In this document: piece by piece, positions 19,492-27,815 of the stretch
Position numbering within the stretch: position 1 is the stretch's first letter
How the letters are laid out: each line of letters opens with the position of its first letter
Origin: Archaeoglobus sp. UBA234
GTDB lineage: Archaea > Halobacteriota > Archaeoglobi > Archaeoglobales > Archaeoglobaceae
Direction: 5' to 3'
NCBI GenBank assembly: GCA_002494625.1
Contig: DACH01000020.1
Span: 148,316-212,315, forward strand
Length of the DNA stretch: 64,000 nt
The notes under the pieces: generated by a model
What the model was told of the DNA's origin: nothing
Databases searched by the model: none
The model's input: only the letters and a program-made list of their open reading frames with translations
Program-made: the position numbers and the translations under genes

Positions 19492-20670
19492 TCAGAAGAA
19501 CAGATCCTCCTCACCCATTGCCTCCAAAAATGCCTCAACACGGGTCCTGAACTGTCCGACCGGCTGGGTGATGTCGAGCTCCAAGGTTAAATGCTTCACA
19601 TCATATCTGTCAAACAGATCTCTCAGAGCCGGAATGTCAAGTTCGTGGGGATCACAGAATTTCATCTGAGCGATTATCGCCCCTTCTACATTGTATTCTT
19701 TGATCACCCTTTCAATATGCTGAAATCTCCTTCTGATGAGACTTCCGGCAGCCCAGTCCTTTGCCGGACATGGAATTCTGTAAACATATCTCTCTGCAAG
19801 AGCCATTAGCCTGTCCTCGTTTGGTTTAACTTCATCCCAGAAATACCTCGCTCCTGTGCAGCACTCTTCATAGACAAAGGTCGCTGGATAGTTTATTCCG
19901 TATTCCACCAATTCAAGAAAGCTCCTGTCATCATCTTCACTGCCTATCAGGATCAGCCTTGTTCCAGTTTCTCTTTCAACCTCAGCTCCCTCCAGATCCT
20001 CCAGAAGAGACTCTAAAACCTCGTTGTGGTCTTTTTTGTCAACCATTTGCGAGGAGGCCACCATCTCCATTGCGTGTAAACCTGTAATTGGCGGATTCTC
20101 ACTCTTCCTCAACTCAAAAACTTTTTTCATGAGCTGGCGGTTTTTGTTATAAACCTCAATCGCCTCATCCAGCTCTTTGTTGGTTATCGTTGTTCCGGTC
20201 CACTCCTCAACTGCTGACTTGAATTTTTCAATCTCTTCTCTGAGATAAGGCGCTGCATGGGGATTGTTCACTCCATGGGGAAAATGCATGTAATAACTCC
20301 ACTGAATGTTGGGTACTCTGTCTACGAAGCTGAAATAAGACTGCCTCATATGCAGGCATGACTGTGCCAGCGTAATTCCATCAAGGTAGTCGTACCTCCC
20401 CTGCAGTCCCTGAGCAAGAGTATCGTGGCAGAAGGGGCAGTACATATCATGGAGAAACGGTCTTGTTATACTCTCAGGTTCGTGGGAACCGAGAATTCTT
20501 ACGGGAAGTACTCCAGCAGCGTATAGAATTTCTTCAGGGCAGTAAGTGCAGTAATAGCCAACAACTTTTCCACCATTTTTCCTTTTCCACTCTTTTGCAT
20601 AGTCGTGTCTTTTCTCAAACCATTCTCTAAACTGCTTTATCTGAGGTAAATCCTCAACGGTTTTACCCAT
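19492..20670 (-). CDS. bzdN: Benzoyl-CoA reductase substrate-binding subunit, BzdN/BcrC-like
   Basis: 392 residues of the HgdB/BcrC family. YYCTYCPEEILYAAGVLPVRILG is the classic N-terminal signature, with further cysteines in MYCPFCHD and EECCTGARYFW. The C-terminal MKFCDPHELDIPALRDLFD and LTLELDITQPVGQFRTRVEAFLE are strongly conserved in this family. It is the first gene of the operon, 110 bases downstream of a winged-helix regulator gene, and its upstream region carries a TATA-like box and a palindrome. Confidence 0.87.
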   Translation of the reverse strand: MGKTVEDLPQIKQFREWFEKRHDYAKEWKRKNGGKVVGYYCTYCPEEILYAAGVLPVRILGSHEPESITRPFLHDMYCPFCHDTLAQGLQGRYDYLDGITLAQSCLHMRQSYFSFVDRVPNIQWSYYMHFPHGVNNPHAAPYLREEIEKFKSAVEEWTGTTITNKELDEAIEVYNKNRQLMKKVFELRKSENPPITGLHAMEMVASSQMVDKKDHNEVLESLLEDLEGAEVERETGTRLILIGSEDDDRSFLELVEYGINYPATFVYEECCTGARYFWDEVKPNEDRLMALAERYVYRIPCPAKDWAAGSLIRRRFQHIERVIKEYNVEGAIIAQMKFCDPHELDIPALRDLFDRYDVKHLTLELDITQPVGQFRTRVEAFLEAMGEEDLFF

Positions 20671-20732
20671 CCTATCCCTCCACTAAAAACTTGTAAACTT
20701 TTTCAATCAATTAGCTTAAAATCGTAAACAAA

Positions 20733-20741
20733 GTATTTAAG
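20733..20741 (-). promoter_or_regulatory. Probable TATA box of the benzoyl-CoA reductase operon
   Basis: Read on the minus strand, CTTAAATAC is preceded by a purine/C-rich AATC, fitting an archaeal BRE plus TATA element. It lies about 63 bases before the bzdN start codon, leaving room for a leader of about 35 bases that ends in a GGAGG ribosome site. Confidence 0.45.
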
Positions 20742-20765
20742 GATTTCGTATAGTTTGAAAAATAA

Positions 20766-20783
20766 TAAAGGTAATTACCTTTA
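20766..20783. promoter_or_regulatory. 18-bp perfect palindrome, candidate operator
   Basis: TAAAGGTAATTACCTTTA reads the same on both strands. It overlaps the stop codon of the regulator gene and lies about 25 bases upstream of the probable bzdN TATA box. A site this symmetric and so placed suits a dimeric regulator, plausibly the winged-helix protein encoded next to it. Confidence 0.45.
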
Positions 20784-21323
20784 CAATGTTTGATTCAGGG
20801 ATTCAGAGCCTGATAGAAGGTCCAAAAGAAGGGCATCATCAAACTTGAATTTCAGTATTCTATAGACTATCTGCAGATTCATGTCTCTGATGAGCTGTCC
20901 ATGGTCCTTCAGGAAGCCGTGCACCCATCTGGAAACCTCCTGAAAACTCCTGAAAACCATCATGAACTTCCAGCGAAATATGCCGTCTGTCGTGAAAAAG
21001 AGCATGACATTGGGCGAGTTTATCAGATACTCGTATGTTCTCCTCCAGTTTTCTGCAAAGTTCTTGTTGTCGAAGCTCATCTCAATAAAAGAGAATATGA
21101 AGTAGTTCTCATTTGGAATAACTGTTTCTCTGAACACCTCCATCTCCCGCATCTCCTTCAGAATCTCTGCAATTCTCGCATGACTTAGAGAGATCCCGTA
21201 TTTGTCCTTTAGCACCTGACTGAGTTTCCTTGTCGTGATGTTGGGGTCAAGTATTTTCTCCTTCAGAATCGCTATTTTCGTCCTGTCAAGCTTAACTATC
21301 GGCATCCTGATGTCGAAGTCCAT
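20781..21323 (-). CDS. Winged-helix (Lrp/AsnC-like) regulator, candidate controller of the bzd operon
   Basis: 180 residues. Residues 10-65 form a helix-turn-helix (ILDPNITTRKLSQVLKDKYGISLSHARIAEILKEM) with the spacing of Lrp/AsnC domains. The remainder (VMLFFTTDGIFRWKFMMVFRSF) may be an alpha-beta ligand or dimer domain but is divergent. It is transcribed in the same direction as the operon it precedes, and a palindrome overlaps its 3' end. Control of aromatic degradation is inferred from position only. Confidence 0.65.
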   Translation of the reverse strand: MDFDIRMPIVKLDRTKIAILKEKILDPNITTRKLSQVLKDKYGISLSHARIAEILKEMREMEVFRETVIPNENYFIFSFIEMSFDNKNFAENWRRTYEYLINSPNVMLFFTTDGIFRWKFMMVFRSFQEVSRWVHGFLKDHGQLIRDMNLQIVYRILKFKFDDALLLDLLSGSESLNQTL

Positions 21324-21570
21324 GAAATTTGTTAGAGTGTCTATTTATTTAAATTTAACTTTGTATAATTGATTTAAAAATAGTTTTTTACAGATTTCGT
21401 AGAGAGTGGAAGCTGAGTACTAAGCTGAATATTAAGCTGAATATTTTCCTGAACAGGAAGTTAAACCGGGAGGTTAAACTGAGTAGAAAAAGTTTTTCAT
21501 CGGATGTTTCATTGATTATCTACATAATTTTACTGGTTATCCACATAAGTCAAGAAGAGTCCGATAGATC

Positions 21571-21912
21571 TCAGAAGAGAATAGAAAAAGGAGAGAAGGT
21601 TGAAGTTACTACACTTAAGGCTGATCTCTCTCCATAAAATTCCTTAGAGATCCTGTATATGAGCAGTGAGCATGCTATTGTAATAACTGCAGTCAAAAGT
21701 CTTGGCAGCATTATTTGAACATATATATCTGGAGAGAACTTGATCAGAGGTGAAGCAATCAGAAAAGCTAAAGATGATCGGGGGAGAAGTAATTCTCCGA
21801 AGTTTTTTGCCATATTCCAGTAGAGTATTTCATCATCGAATAATCGCAGAAACCATAGTGGGATTATCAGGAGTGTAAATCCGAGTAAAGTAATCTTCTT
21901 GAAATTGCTCAT
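21571..21912 (-). pseudogene. Truncated copy of the GT-C glycosyltransferase encoded at 29960-31318
   Basis: The 113-residue frame closely matches the first ~100 residues of the 452-residue protein further on (shared WFLRLF-DEILYW, RSSLAFLIA-PLIK, IMLPRLLTA-ITIACSLLIYRISKEFYG). Similarity stops at about 21620, after which an unrelated tail leads to an early stop. Four-fifths of the catalytic and membrane region is therefore missing. It is probably a remnant of a partial duplication or recombination between the two loci. Confidence 0.75.
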
Positions 21913-21942
21913 GCTTTCACATTTTCAAAGGTTCTCCTCTCG

Positions 21943-23184
21943 CTAAATGAAGAAGTGTGGAACAAAGGCAACCTTAGTTACTCCCATCACTTTAACACCG
22001 AACTCTCTTTCCGTAAATACAATAGCTACTTTAGGCGTATAATGTCTTAAAAAGCTAAGAAAACCCCTTGTTAGTTTACTTCTGCTCTTTACCTCTACAG
22101 GCACAATTTCATCACCAAGGTTTAGAATAAAATCAACCTCTGCCTTTCCCGTGGTTCTCCAGTAGTTTATCTTACAATCAAAATTCGATCTCAATTCATT
22201 GAATATGAAATTCTCCAGTAGAACGCCCCTGTCTATTCTGCTTTCGAGTGTCAGGAAGTTGTTTATCAATGAATTCCTTAAACCAGTGTCAAGAAAGTAG
22301 ATCCTTCTGGATTTTTTCAACTCAGTTGTTAGGCTTCCCTGAAAGGGTGGAAGAAGGGAAATTATAAATGTACTGTTCAGAATTGAAAGGTAGTGTTCTG
22401 CAGTCCTGTAATCCATATTCAGTTCCCTCATTACACCTGAGATTTCAAGCAAAGAGCCCGTGTTGAAGCTCAAATATTTCAGGAAATTTCTGAATTTCTC
22501 CAGATGTCTAATATTCAAGAAAAAGAAGATATCTTTTTCAAGATAAGTCTGGGTAAGGTTTTTGAGCAATTCTTTTTTTGTATCCTCATCACCCTCCTTT
22601 ACAACCGCCGGGAAGCCGCCATAGATTAGATATTCCTCAAGCAAGTTGTAAAATTCTCTCTCAAATGCAGGATGTTGGGGTTCATCACCCTGCCTTATAA
22701 AGCTTGCAAGCGATTCTTTGTAATCAACGAAGATTTTGTGGAGATCTTTTGCTTTCCACATCAGGAATTCCTCAAAATCCAGCGGAAAAAGCTCGAAATA
22801 AACCGTTCTACCAACGAGATATTTTCCAACTTCCACCTTTATATCGAAAGATCCTGAACCTGTGACAATAATTTTTAATTTATCCGAAAATAGATCGAAG
22901 AGCAATTTTATCGTTTTCCCTGCCTTTTTTGAATACTGTGCTTCATCAATGTAGAGAATTCCTTCTTTGTTCATAAATCTACTCATAAATTGTTTTGGTG
23001 CATTTTCAAAAGCATTTAACATCTCATCATCTTCCAAGGTTACATAATCTCCACCAAACTTTTCCCTGAGATGCAGTAGAAGTGTTGTTTTTCCTGACTG
23101 TCTGGGTCCTTTGATTATGATTGCCTCTTTTCTTTTAATCCACTTCTCCAGTTTCTCCTCTATTTTTCTTGGATAATACTCCAT
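21943..23184 (-). CDS. AAA_14/DUF4143 archaeal ATPase
   Basis: 413 residues. IIIKGPRQSGKTTLLLHLREKF is a Walker A motif at residues 19-30, ILYIDEAQYSKKAGKTIKLLFD the Walker B, and IIVTGSGSFDIK sensor 1. The C-terminal half (EVDFILNLGDEIVPVEVKSRSKLTRGF) matches the DUF4143 domain, which resembles a PD-(D/E)xK nuclease. Such proteins are common in archaeal mobile regions and their role is unclear. Placement at the edge of a toxin-antitoxin island fits that habit. Confidence 0.85.
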   Translation of the reverse strand: MEYYPRKIEEKLEKWIKRKEAIIIKGPRQSGKTTLLLHLREKFGGDYVTLEDDEMLNAFENAPKQFMSRFMNKEGILYIDEAQYSKKAGKTIKLLFDLFSDKLKIIVTGSGSFDIKVEVGKYLVGRTVYFELFPLDFEEFLMWKAKDLHKIFVDYKESLASFIRQGDEPQHPAFEREFYNLLEEYLIYGGFPAVVKEGDEDTKKELLKNLTQTYLEKDIFFFLNIRHLEKFRNFLKYLSFNTGSLLEISGVMRELNMDYRTAEHYLSILNSTFIISLLPPFQGSLTTELKKSRRIYFLDTGLRNSLINNFLTLESRIDRGVLLENFIFNELRSNFDCKINYWRTTGKAEVDFILNLGDEIVPVEVKSRSKLTRGFLSFLRHYTPKVAIVFTEREFGVKVMGVTKVAFVPHFFI

Positions 23185-23254
23185 GAATAACTCAATTATT
23201 CTTGTAGTTTATATATTTTTTGCTCAAGCAAGCCATTTTCCCTGTTGCTTTAAA

Positions 23255-23560
23255 ATCACTTTCGTCTAAGGAGTTTCTTGATTTTTCTTTTAATCTTTTC
23301 AGTCCATTCATCTCCTTTCTCTTTTCTCCAGTCGTAGAATAGGTAACCTATGGATCCAGCAAAGGTTGTGGCTGAGATTGCTAAGCCAATCTCAAACCAG
23401 TCCTGTGGTTTGTATCTGATGATGATATCTATATCACCGGTTTCGTTGATCCAAGCAGTTTATGGCTGAATAGGAGTTTACTTACTGTTGTGGACGACCA
23501 TAACTGGTATACTGGCTTCCAAAATCAAATGCTCAGTTAAAATGAAAGAAAAAATTAAGC
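23255..23560 (-). pseudogene. Gene-tail repeat, copy A
   Basis: On the minus strand the segment 23260-23450 encodes WINETGD then IRYKPQDWFEIGL, SATTF and GYLFYDWRKEKGDEWTEK, ending at a stop after LLRRK. It is the C-terminal tail of a membrane protein, with one transmembrane stretch and a basic end. The same tail recurs at 24.2, 25.4, 26.3 and, badly decayed, 31.4 kb. No start codon or upstream coding region remains. Confidence 0.65.
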
Positions 23561-23640
23561 ACTTAGGTGGATATGCATGTACTTATATTTGGAAAATTAA
23601 TGTCACAAAACATAAATAAGTTGAGTGCACTCAATTTAGT

Positions 23641-23877
23641 ATGGTTAAGACAGTAACCATAGCAGACGATGTTTATGAGGAGCTTTTGAGAATAAAAGGA
23701 AAAAGAAGCTTTTCAGAAGTAATAAGAGAACTTCTGAAGATCAGAGAGGGAAATGCAAAGGCTCTTATAAAGATTTTCGGTATACTTAGCGAGGAGGAGT
23801 ATAGAGTAGTGAAGAATAGGTTAGATGGTCTTAAGGAGGATTTTGAAAAATGGGGACAGTCCTTGATACAAATGTAA
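23641..23877 (+). CDS. VapB-type antitoxin (DUF217-like)
   Basis: 78 residues. MVKTVTIADDVYEELLRIKGKRSFSEVIRELL is a short DNA-binding N terminus typical of archaeal VapB antitoxins that pair with PIN toxins. The rest is a charged helix that would wrap the toxin. It overlaps the toxin gene by 28 bases, so translation is coupled. Confidence 0.85.
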   Translation: MVKTVTIADDVYEELLRIKGKRSFSEVIRELLKIREGNAKALIKIFGILSEEEYRVVKNRLDGLKEDFEKWGQSLIQM

Positions 23878-24221
23878 TCATAGAAGTGGCAAGAGGTAAT
23901 GAAACGGTCCTCAAAAGAGTTCTTTCAATAGATAATCACTTTTACATAACCGTTGTAACCAAATTCGAGATACTCATTGGGATTCCGAAACTGAAAGAGA
24001 TAGATTTTTTGGATTCATTTGAAAAACTACCTTTTGATGACAGATCCGCTGAAGTAGCAGCTGAGGTTTACAGGAAGGTTAAGGATGCTGGGAGAATGAT
24101 AAGCCTGAGAGATCTCTCCATCGGCTCGATTTGCTTGGCTCATAAACTGCCATTGGCAACTCTCGACAGGAATTTTGAGACGCTTAAGAAACTCGGTTTG
24201 AATCTGATCTTAGTTGAGTGA
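23850..24221 (+). CDS. VapC-type PIN-domain toxin
   Basis: 123 residues of a complete PIN ribonuclease: VLDTNVIIE with the first catalytic Asp, TKFEILIG with Glu, LRDLSIGSICLAH with the third acidic residue and ATLDRNFE at the end. It should cleave RNA unless bound by the overlapping VapB. The plus-strand orientation is opposite to the gene-tail copies on either side. Confidence 0.88.
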   Translation: MGTVLDTNVIIEVARGNETVLKRVLSIDNHFYITVVTKFEILIGIPKLKEIDFLDSFEKLPFDDRSAEVAAEVYRKVKDAGRMISLRDLSIGSICLAHKLPLATLDRNFETLKKLGLNLILVE

Positions 24222-24225
24222 AAAA

Positions 24226-24480
24226 ATCTAGTTAAACCGATTTCAAACCAGCCATGTTTGTATCTGATTGCGATTTCGAGGTTCTCTGTTTCGTTGATCC
24301 AGAAAAAATTAATGACAGAATAGAGCAGGATAGATTTAACAGATTAGTTTAACAATTGATTTGACTGTTTCAACCTTTTTGCTCTTTGTATATTCTGGCT
24401 TCCCACAGAGGATCGTATGCTTCGGCAAAAGAGAGCATGAAAGGCTTTTTAGCTTGAACTTTGACTTTCCATAAAGTGGG
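24226..24480 (-). pseudogene. Gene-tail repeat, copy B
   Basis: The minus strand encodes FWINETENLEIAIRYKHGWFEIGL (read in two parts around a decayed frame) near 24235-24300, preceded by a 114-bp block identical to one in copy D. The membrane segment and basic tail present in other copies are missing here, cut away where the vapC gene ends at 24221. Confidence 0.6.
24358..24471. repeat. 114-bp perfect direct repeat, copy 1
   Basis: Identical base for base to 26527-26640. It belongs to the 5' part of the gene-tail fragment. Perfect identity over 114 bp, while adjoining sequence has diverged, indicates recent gene conversion or duplication. Confidence 0.9.
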
Positions 24481-24583
24481 ATTTATTTTTGTGTAGCTAA
24501 CCACTTCAGCAGGTTTTTCCCTTTAATTAATTTAAGAAAAAGATAGATATTTGTCTATTTCTATGGTAATCGCTTGCTTAATA

Positions 24584-24934
24584 TTAATCATTTTGGAGGA
24601 TATTTCTCACCCATAACATAAATCTTCTGAAATTTTCCTCCGGTGAACCTTCTTCCGTTACATTGTCCTCAACGATATTATTTTCCGAACCTAAGTGGAT
24701 ATGTCTCGGATATGTCTTTATATTCCTGTGGTGAGGGGCTGTATCAATTCTGTATATCTTCCTACCCCTCTGCCAGTGGAATGAGAATTTATCCTCAACC
24801 GGATACCTAACATCTATCCATGAATCGTCTACTAAGCTTAGTCTTACTCTGTCCGGATGAAGTTCAACATTTACTACTATATCGGAAAATTCATCGTTAA
24901 CTATCCTAAGAAAGGTTAGATACCTCAGAAACAT
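24584..24934 (-). CDS. DUF6516/TumE-like putative toxin
   Basis: 116 residues. KIYRIDTAPHHRNIKTYPRHIHLGSEN is the typical centre of DUF6516 proteins, which act as the toxin partner of small antitoxin genes (TumE group). It follows an 81-residue gene with a one-base stop/start overlap. The molecular target is not known to me. Confidence 0.7.
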   Translation of the reverse strand: MFLRYLTFLRIVNDEFSDIVVNVELHPDRVRLSLVDDSWIDVRYPVEDKFSFHWQRGRKIYRIDTAPHHRNIKTYPRHIHLGSENNIVEDNVTEEGSPEENFRRFMLWVRNILQND

Positions 24935-25179
24935 CAGATCTCCTCAATAAGCTTCCCGACCAGTTTTTTCATCTCATCTATGTTATTCTTCAAAGCCAGA
25001 GCAGAAAGAAAGTCTTCATAGGTTGGATGTTCTGGCAGATATCCCTTTTCAATTTTTTTCTCTATCTCTTCAGGGTCTTTTACGCCGTACTTCATAAGAA
25101 TTTTTTTGAGCTCTTTTTTTTGCTCTATTATCTCCTTTGTGATGATTATAGGCACCCATTCGCTCTTTAAAGCTGCCAT
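24934..25179 (-). CDS. Small partner of the DUF6516 protein (probable antitoxin)
   Basis: 81 residues, mostly helical and charged (KELKKILMKYGVKDPEEIEKKIEKGYLPEHPTYEDFLSAL in parts). I do not recognise a DNA-binding motif with confidence. Its position directly before and overlapping the DUF6516 gene is the common antitoxin-toxin order, which is the only basis for the role. Confidence 0.6.
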   Translation of the reverse strand: MAALKSEWVPIIITKEIIEQKKELKKILMKYGVKDPEEIEKKIEKGYLPEHPTYEDFLSALALKNNIDEMKKLVGKLIEEI

Positions 25180-25314
25180 GTTTTATTCTTATCAGATTAA
25201 GTATTAAATGTTTCCTGATGATGGAACAATAGGTAAATTCTGATAGGTTTAAACACTCCTTGTTGGTAACTTCGATAACTTTTAGTATAAGAAGTTTTTA
25301 TCAGTTCATAACCT

Positions 25315-25640
25315 TAAAATTCGTTTAAGAAGCTTTTTGACTCCTACGGTCCTTAAAGCCAATTCATCTCCTTTCTCCCTTCTCCAATCAAAGAAGAGAT
25401 AGCTGACACAGCCAATAAATGTTATAGCGGAAGCCATCAGTCCAATCTCAAACCAGCCATGTTTGTATCTGATTATGATTTCGAGGTTCTCTGTTTCGTT
25501 GATTTAAGTTGTTTATGGACTGAGTATAAGGGGATTGATTTAACTGTCTCAACCTTTTTATCATCCTTGTAGACTCTTGCTCCCACAAGTTGTAAGCTTC
25601 GGCAAAGCTGAGTATGAGGTTTTGGCTTTTTTACTTATCG
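25315..25640 (-). pseudogene. Gene-tail repeat, copy C
   Basis: Encodes on the minus strand INETENLEIIIRYKHGWFEI, then SAITFIGCVSYLFFDWRREKGDE and a basic end near 25320. The 5' part (25520-25640) is a diverged version of the 114-bp block found in copies B and D. Frame breaks and lack of a start make it a remnant. Confidence 0.6.
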
Positions 25641-25656
25641 AAAGCATAAAAAAGAA

Positions 25657-26091
25657 TTATCTAACCTCTACTACTTCAAGAAAATCAATCCTGTTGAAAT
25701 CCTCATCGAGGGTTACTATTCTTTTTATCCCGTAATGTTTGCATGTTGCAGCTATTAAAGCATCGTTCGGGAGCAATCCATACTGCTTGATAATTCCACT
25801 CGCTGTTCTTTCAATTTCGTGGTTAATTGAAAGATTTTCTGCAAGGTTTAAAAGGTTCTCAACCTTTTCCATTTCTTTGGATTTAGATTTAACAATTTCT
25901 GGTAATTTTTTAAGTTCAAAACTCTTCTTTCCAGTAGATAATCTAAACCAAACGTAGACAACTTCGCTATACACTACCGGGTTGCGATACACCGCATCAC
26001 TTTTACATAAATTTATAAAATAATCTTTTAGATTATGGTCACCTTCAAGGACCTTCAAAAATACATTTGAATCAACAAACACCCCACTCAT
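25657..26091 (-). CDS. VapC-type PIN-domain toxin
   Basis: 144 residues. VFVDSNVFLKVL gives the first Asp, VVYSEVVYVWF the Glu, LLPNDALIAATCKHYGIKRIVTLDEDF the remaining acidic residues. It overlaps the upstream antitoxin by 20 bases. The ribonuclease role follows from the family. Confidence 0.85.
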   Translation of the reverse strand: MSGVFVDSNVFLKVLEGDHNLKDYFINLCKSDAVYRNPVVYSEVVYVWFRLSTGKKSFELKKLPEIVKSKSKEMEKVENLLNLAENLSINHEIERTASGIIKQYGLLPNDALIAATCKHYGIKRIVTLDEDFNRIDFLEVVEVR

Positions 26092-26269
26092 CTTCCAGCT
26101 CCTTGAGGGCTTTTAGAGTATCCTTTCCTTTTAGTAAGCCAAAAGCTTCATTCACTATACTATCCACATCTTCTATTCTGATTTTCAGCCTCTGTCCATC
26201 CTTTAGCTCAACCTTTTCGAGGGGCTTAAACACCCCATTCTCGTAAATAACTTCTATCACTTTTGGCAT
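26072..26269 (-). CDS. DUF104 (AF2212-like) antitoxin
   Basis: 65 residues. PKVIEVIYENGVFKPLEKVELKDG is the signature of the DUF104 antitoxin family, a small beta-rich DNA-binding protein known from Archaeoglobus. The rest binds the toxin. It is paired with the overlapping PIN gene. Confidence 0.85.
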   Translation of the reverse strand: MPKVIEVIYENGVFKPLEKVELKDGQRLKIRIEDVDSIVNEAFGLLKGKDTLKALKELEDEWGVC

Positions 26270-26289
26270 GTAATATTCTTTTATTGGAA

Positions 26290-26672
26290 ACTTTAAATCA
26301 CTTTCGTCCCATAACTCTCCTTACACTGTTTTCAACTCTTAAAGTCCATTCATCTCCTCTCTCCTTTCTCCAGTCGTAGAAAAGATAACCTACACAACCT
26401 ATGAAGGTTGTAGCAGAGATCATCAAGCCAATCTCGAACCAGTCCTGTGGTTTGTATCTGATTGTGATTTCGAGATTGCCAGTCTCGTTGATCCAGAATC
26501 CATTGATGATTGAATACAGAGGAATCGATTTGACTGTTTCAACCTTTTTGCTCTTTGTATATTCTGGCTTCCCACAGAGGATCGTATGCTTCGGCAAAAG
26601 AGAGCATGAAAGGCTTTTTAGCTTGAACTTTGACTTTCCAAGGGATTGATTTTTTGTGGAATGCTTAACCAA
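26290..26672 (-). pseudogene. Gene-tail repeat, copy D (longest, still open)
   Basis: An open frame of 124 codons (26298-26672) contains the full tail: a basic start, KPEYTKSKKVETVKSIPL, FWINETGNLEITIRYKPQDWFEIGL, a membrane segment ISATTFIGCVGYLFY, then DWRKERGDEWTLR and a stop. The beta-rich segment, single membrane helix and basic end resemble the C terminus of large archaeal surface or glycosyltransferase membrane proteins. I think it is a fragment because the matching copies are clearly broken, but a small expressed protein cannot be excluded. Confidence 0.55.
26527..26640. repeat. 114-bp perfect direct repeat, copy 2
   Basis: Identical to 24358-24471; lies inside gene-tail copy D. Confidence 0.9.
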
Positions 26673-26795
26673 GGTAAATCATATGTGAAAAGCCAATCCG
26701 AGTATGGTTATTTTCTGCGTTTTTCATTTTCTACTGAAGTATGTTGTTTCAATCTCAACTTTGAAATAATATTTTATTATTTATTAAATATTTTA

Positions 26796-27815
26796 TTATT
26801 GAATCATTAACTTAAACCATTTTACAGTTTTCTTCAAACCTTTTTCAAGTTCGATCTTGGGTCTCCACTTAAGAATCTCTTTTGCCTTATTTATATCTGG
26901 ACATCTTCTTTTTGGATCGTCCGGTGGTAATGGATTGAATTGTAATTGTGAATTTGAGTCTGTAACTTTCCTAACAACTTCAGCCAGCTCCAAAATCGTA
27001 ATCTCGGTAGGATTGCCTATATTTACGACTTCTCCCTTTGCTCCATCAAACCATGCAAGCCTTAATAACCCTTCAATCTGATCTGTTACATAGCAGAAAC
27101 TTCTTGTCTGCTTACCATCACCGAAAATTGTTATAGCCTCGTTTTTCAATGCCTGATTAATAAATCTCGGAACAACTCTGCCATAAACTCCGTCTGCTCT
27201 CATTCTTGGTCCATATGTATTAAAAATCCTTGCTATTCTAACATCTACACCATGTTGTCTTAGATATGCCATACACAATGCTTCTCCACATCGCTTTGAT
27301 TCATCATAGCAACCCCTCACACCAATTGGGTTTACATTGCCGTTATATGTTTCAGGCGTAGGAACTACCTCAGCATCACCATAAACTTCACTGGTTGAAG
27401 TAAACAAGAACCTTGCATTGTTCTTTTTTGCGATTTCCAGCGAAACCATTGTGCCGAATGTATTAGCCTTAATTATTTCGATAGGATATTTATCAAACTC
27501 TAAGGGAGAAGCTCTCGAAGCTAAATGCATAACAACATCAATCTTCTCACCAAGGCATATTGGCTGAGATGCGTCGTGGCTGATAAACTTAAAGTTCTTT
27601 TGGGTTAGTAAATGGGAGATGTTGTTTTTCAAACCACTTGCAAGATTGTCTACACATATTACCTTTGCATTCTGACTGATTAGCACATCACATATCCATG
27701 AACCGAGAAAACCGGCGCCTCCCGTTACGAGTATGGTTTGATCTTCAAAACTTATATCTCCTAAGTTCTTGGAAATCTCGTTCACTCCCTCGCGAACAAC
27801 ATCTTTTTCAGTCAT
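26796..27815 (-). CDS. NAD-dependent nucleotide-sugar decarboxylase/epimerase (UDP-xylose-synthase-like)
   Basis: 339 residues of the extended short-chain dehydrogenase family. VTGGAGFLGSWICD binds NAD, and TSTSEVYGDAEV with YDESKRCGEALC gives Ser/Thr-Tyr-Lys catalysis. HLASRASPLEF and NIGNPTEITILELAE closely resemble UDP-glucuronate decarboxylase. That fits the operon: GalU makes UDP-glucose, the next enzyme oxidises it to UDP-glucuronate, and this one would produce UDP-xylose or a relative. It overlaps galU by 8 bases. Confidence 0.82.
   Translation of the reverse strand: MTEKDVVREGVNEISKNLGDISFEDQTILVTGGAGFLGSWICDVLISQNAKVICVDNLASGLKNNISHLLTQKNFKFISHDASQPICLGEKIDVVMHLASRASPLEFDKYPIEIIKANTFGTMVSLEIAKKNNARFLFTSTSEVYGDAEVVPTPETYNGNVNPIGVRGCYDESKRCGEALCMAYLRQHGVDVRIARIFNTYGPRMRADGVYGRVVPRFINQALKNEAITIFGDGKQTRSFCYVTDQIEGLLRLAWFDGAKGEVVNIGNPTEITILELAEVVRKVTDSNSQLQFNPLPPDDPKRRCPDINKAKEILKWRPKIELEKGLKKTVKWFKLMIQ

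Noticed and set aside
21410..21460. Tandem AAGCTGAATATT units as an iteron or CRISPR-like array
   Set aside because: Only two full units occur, with no spacers and no associated genes.
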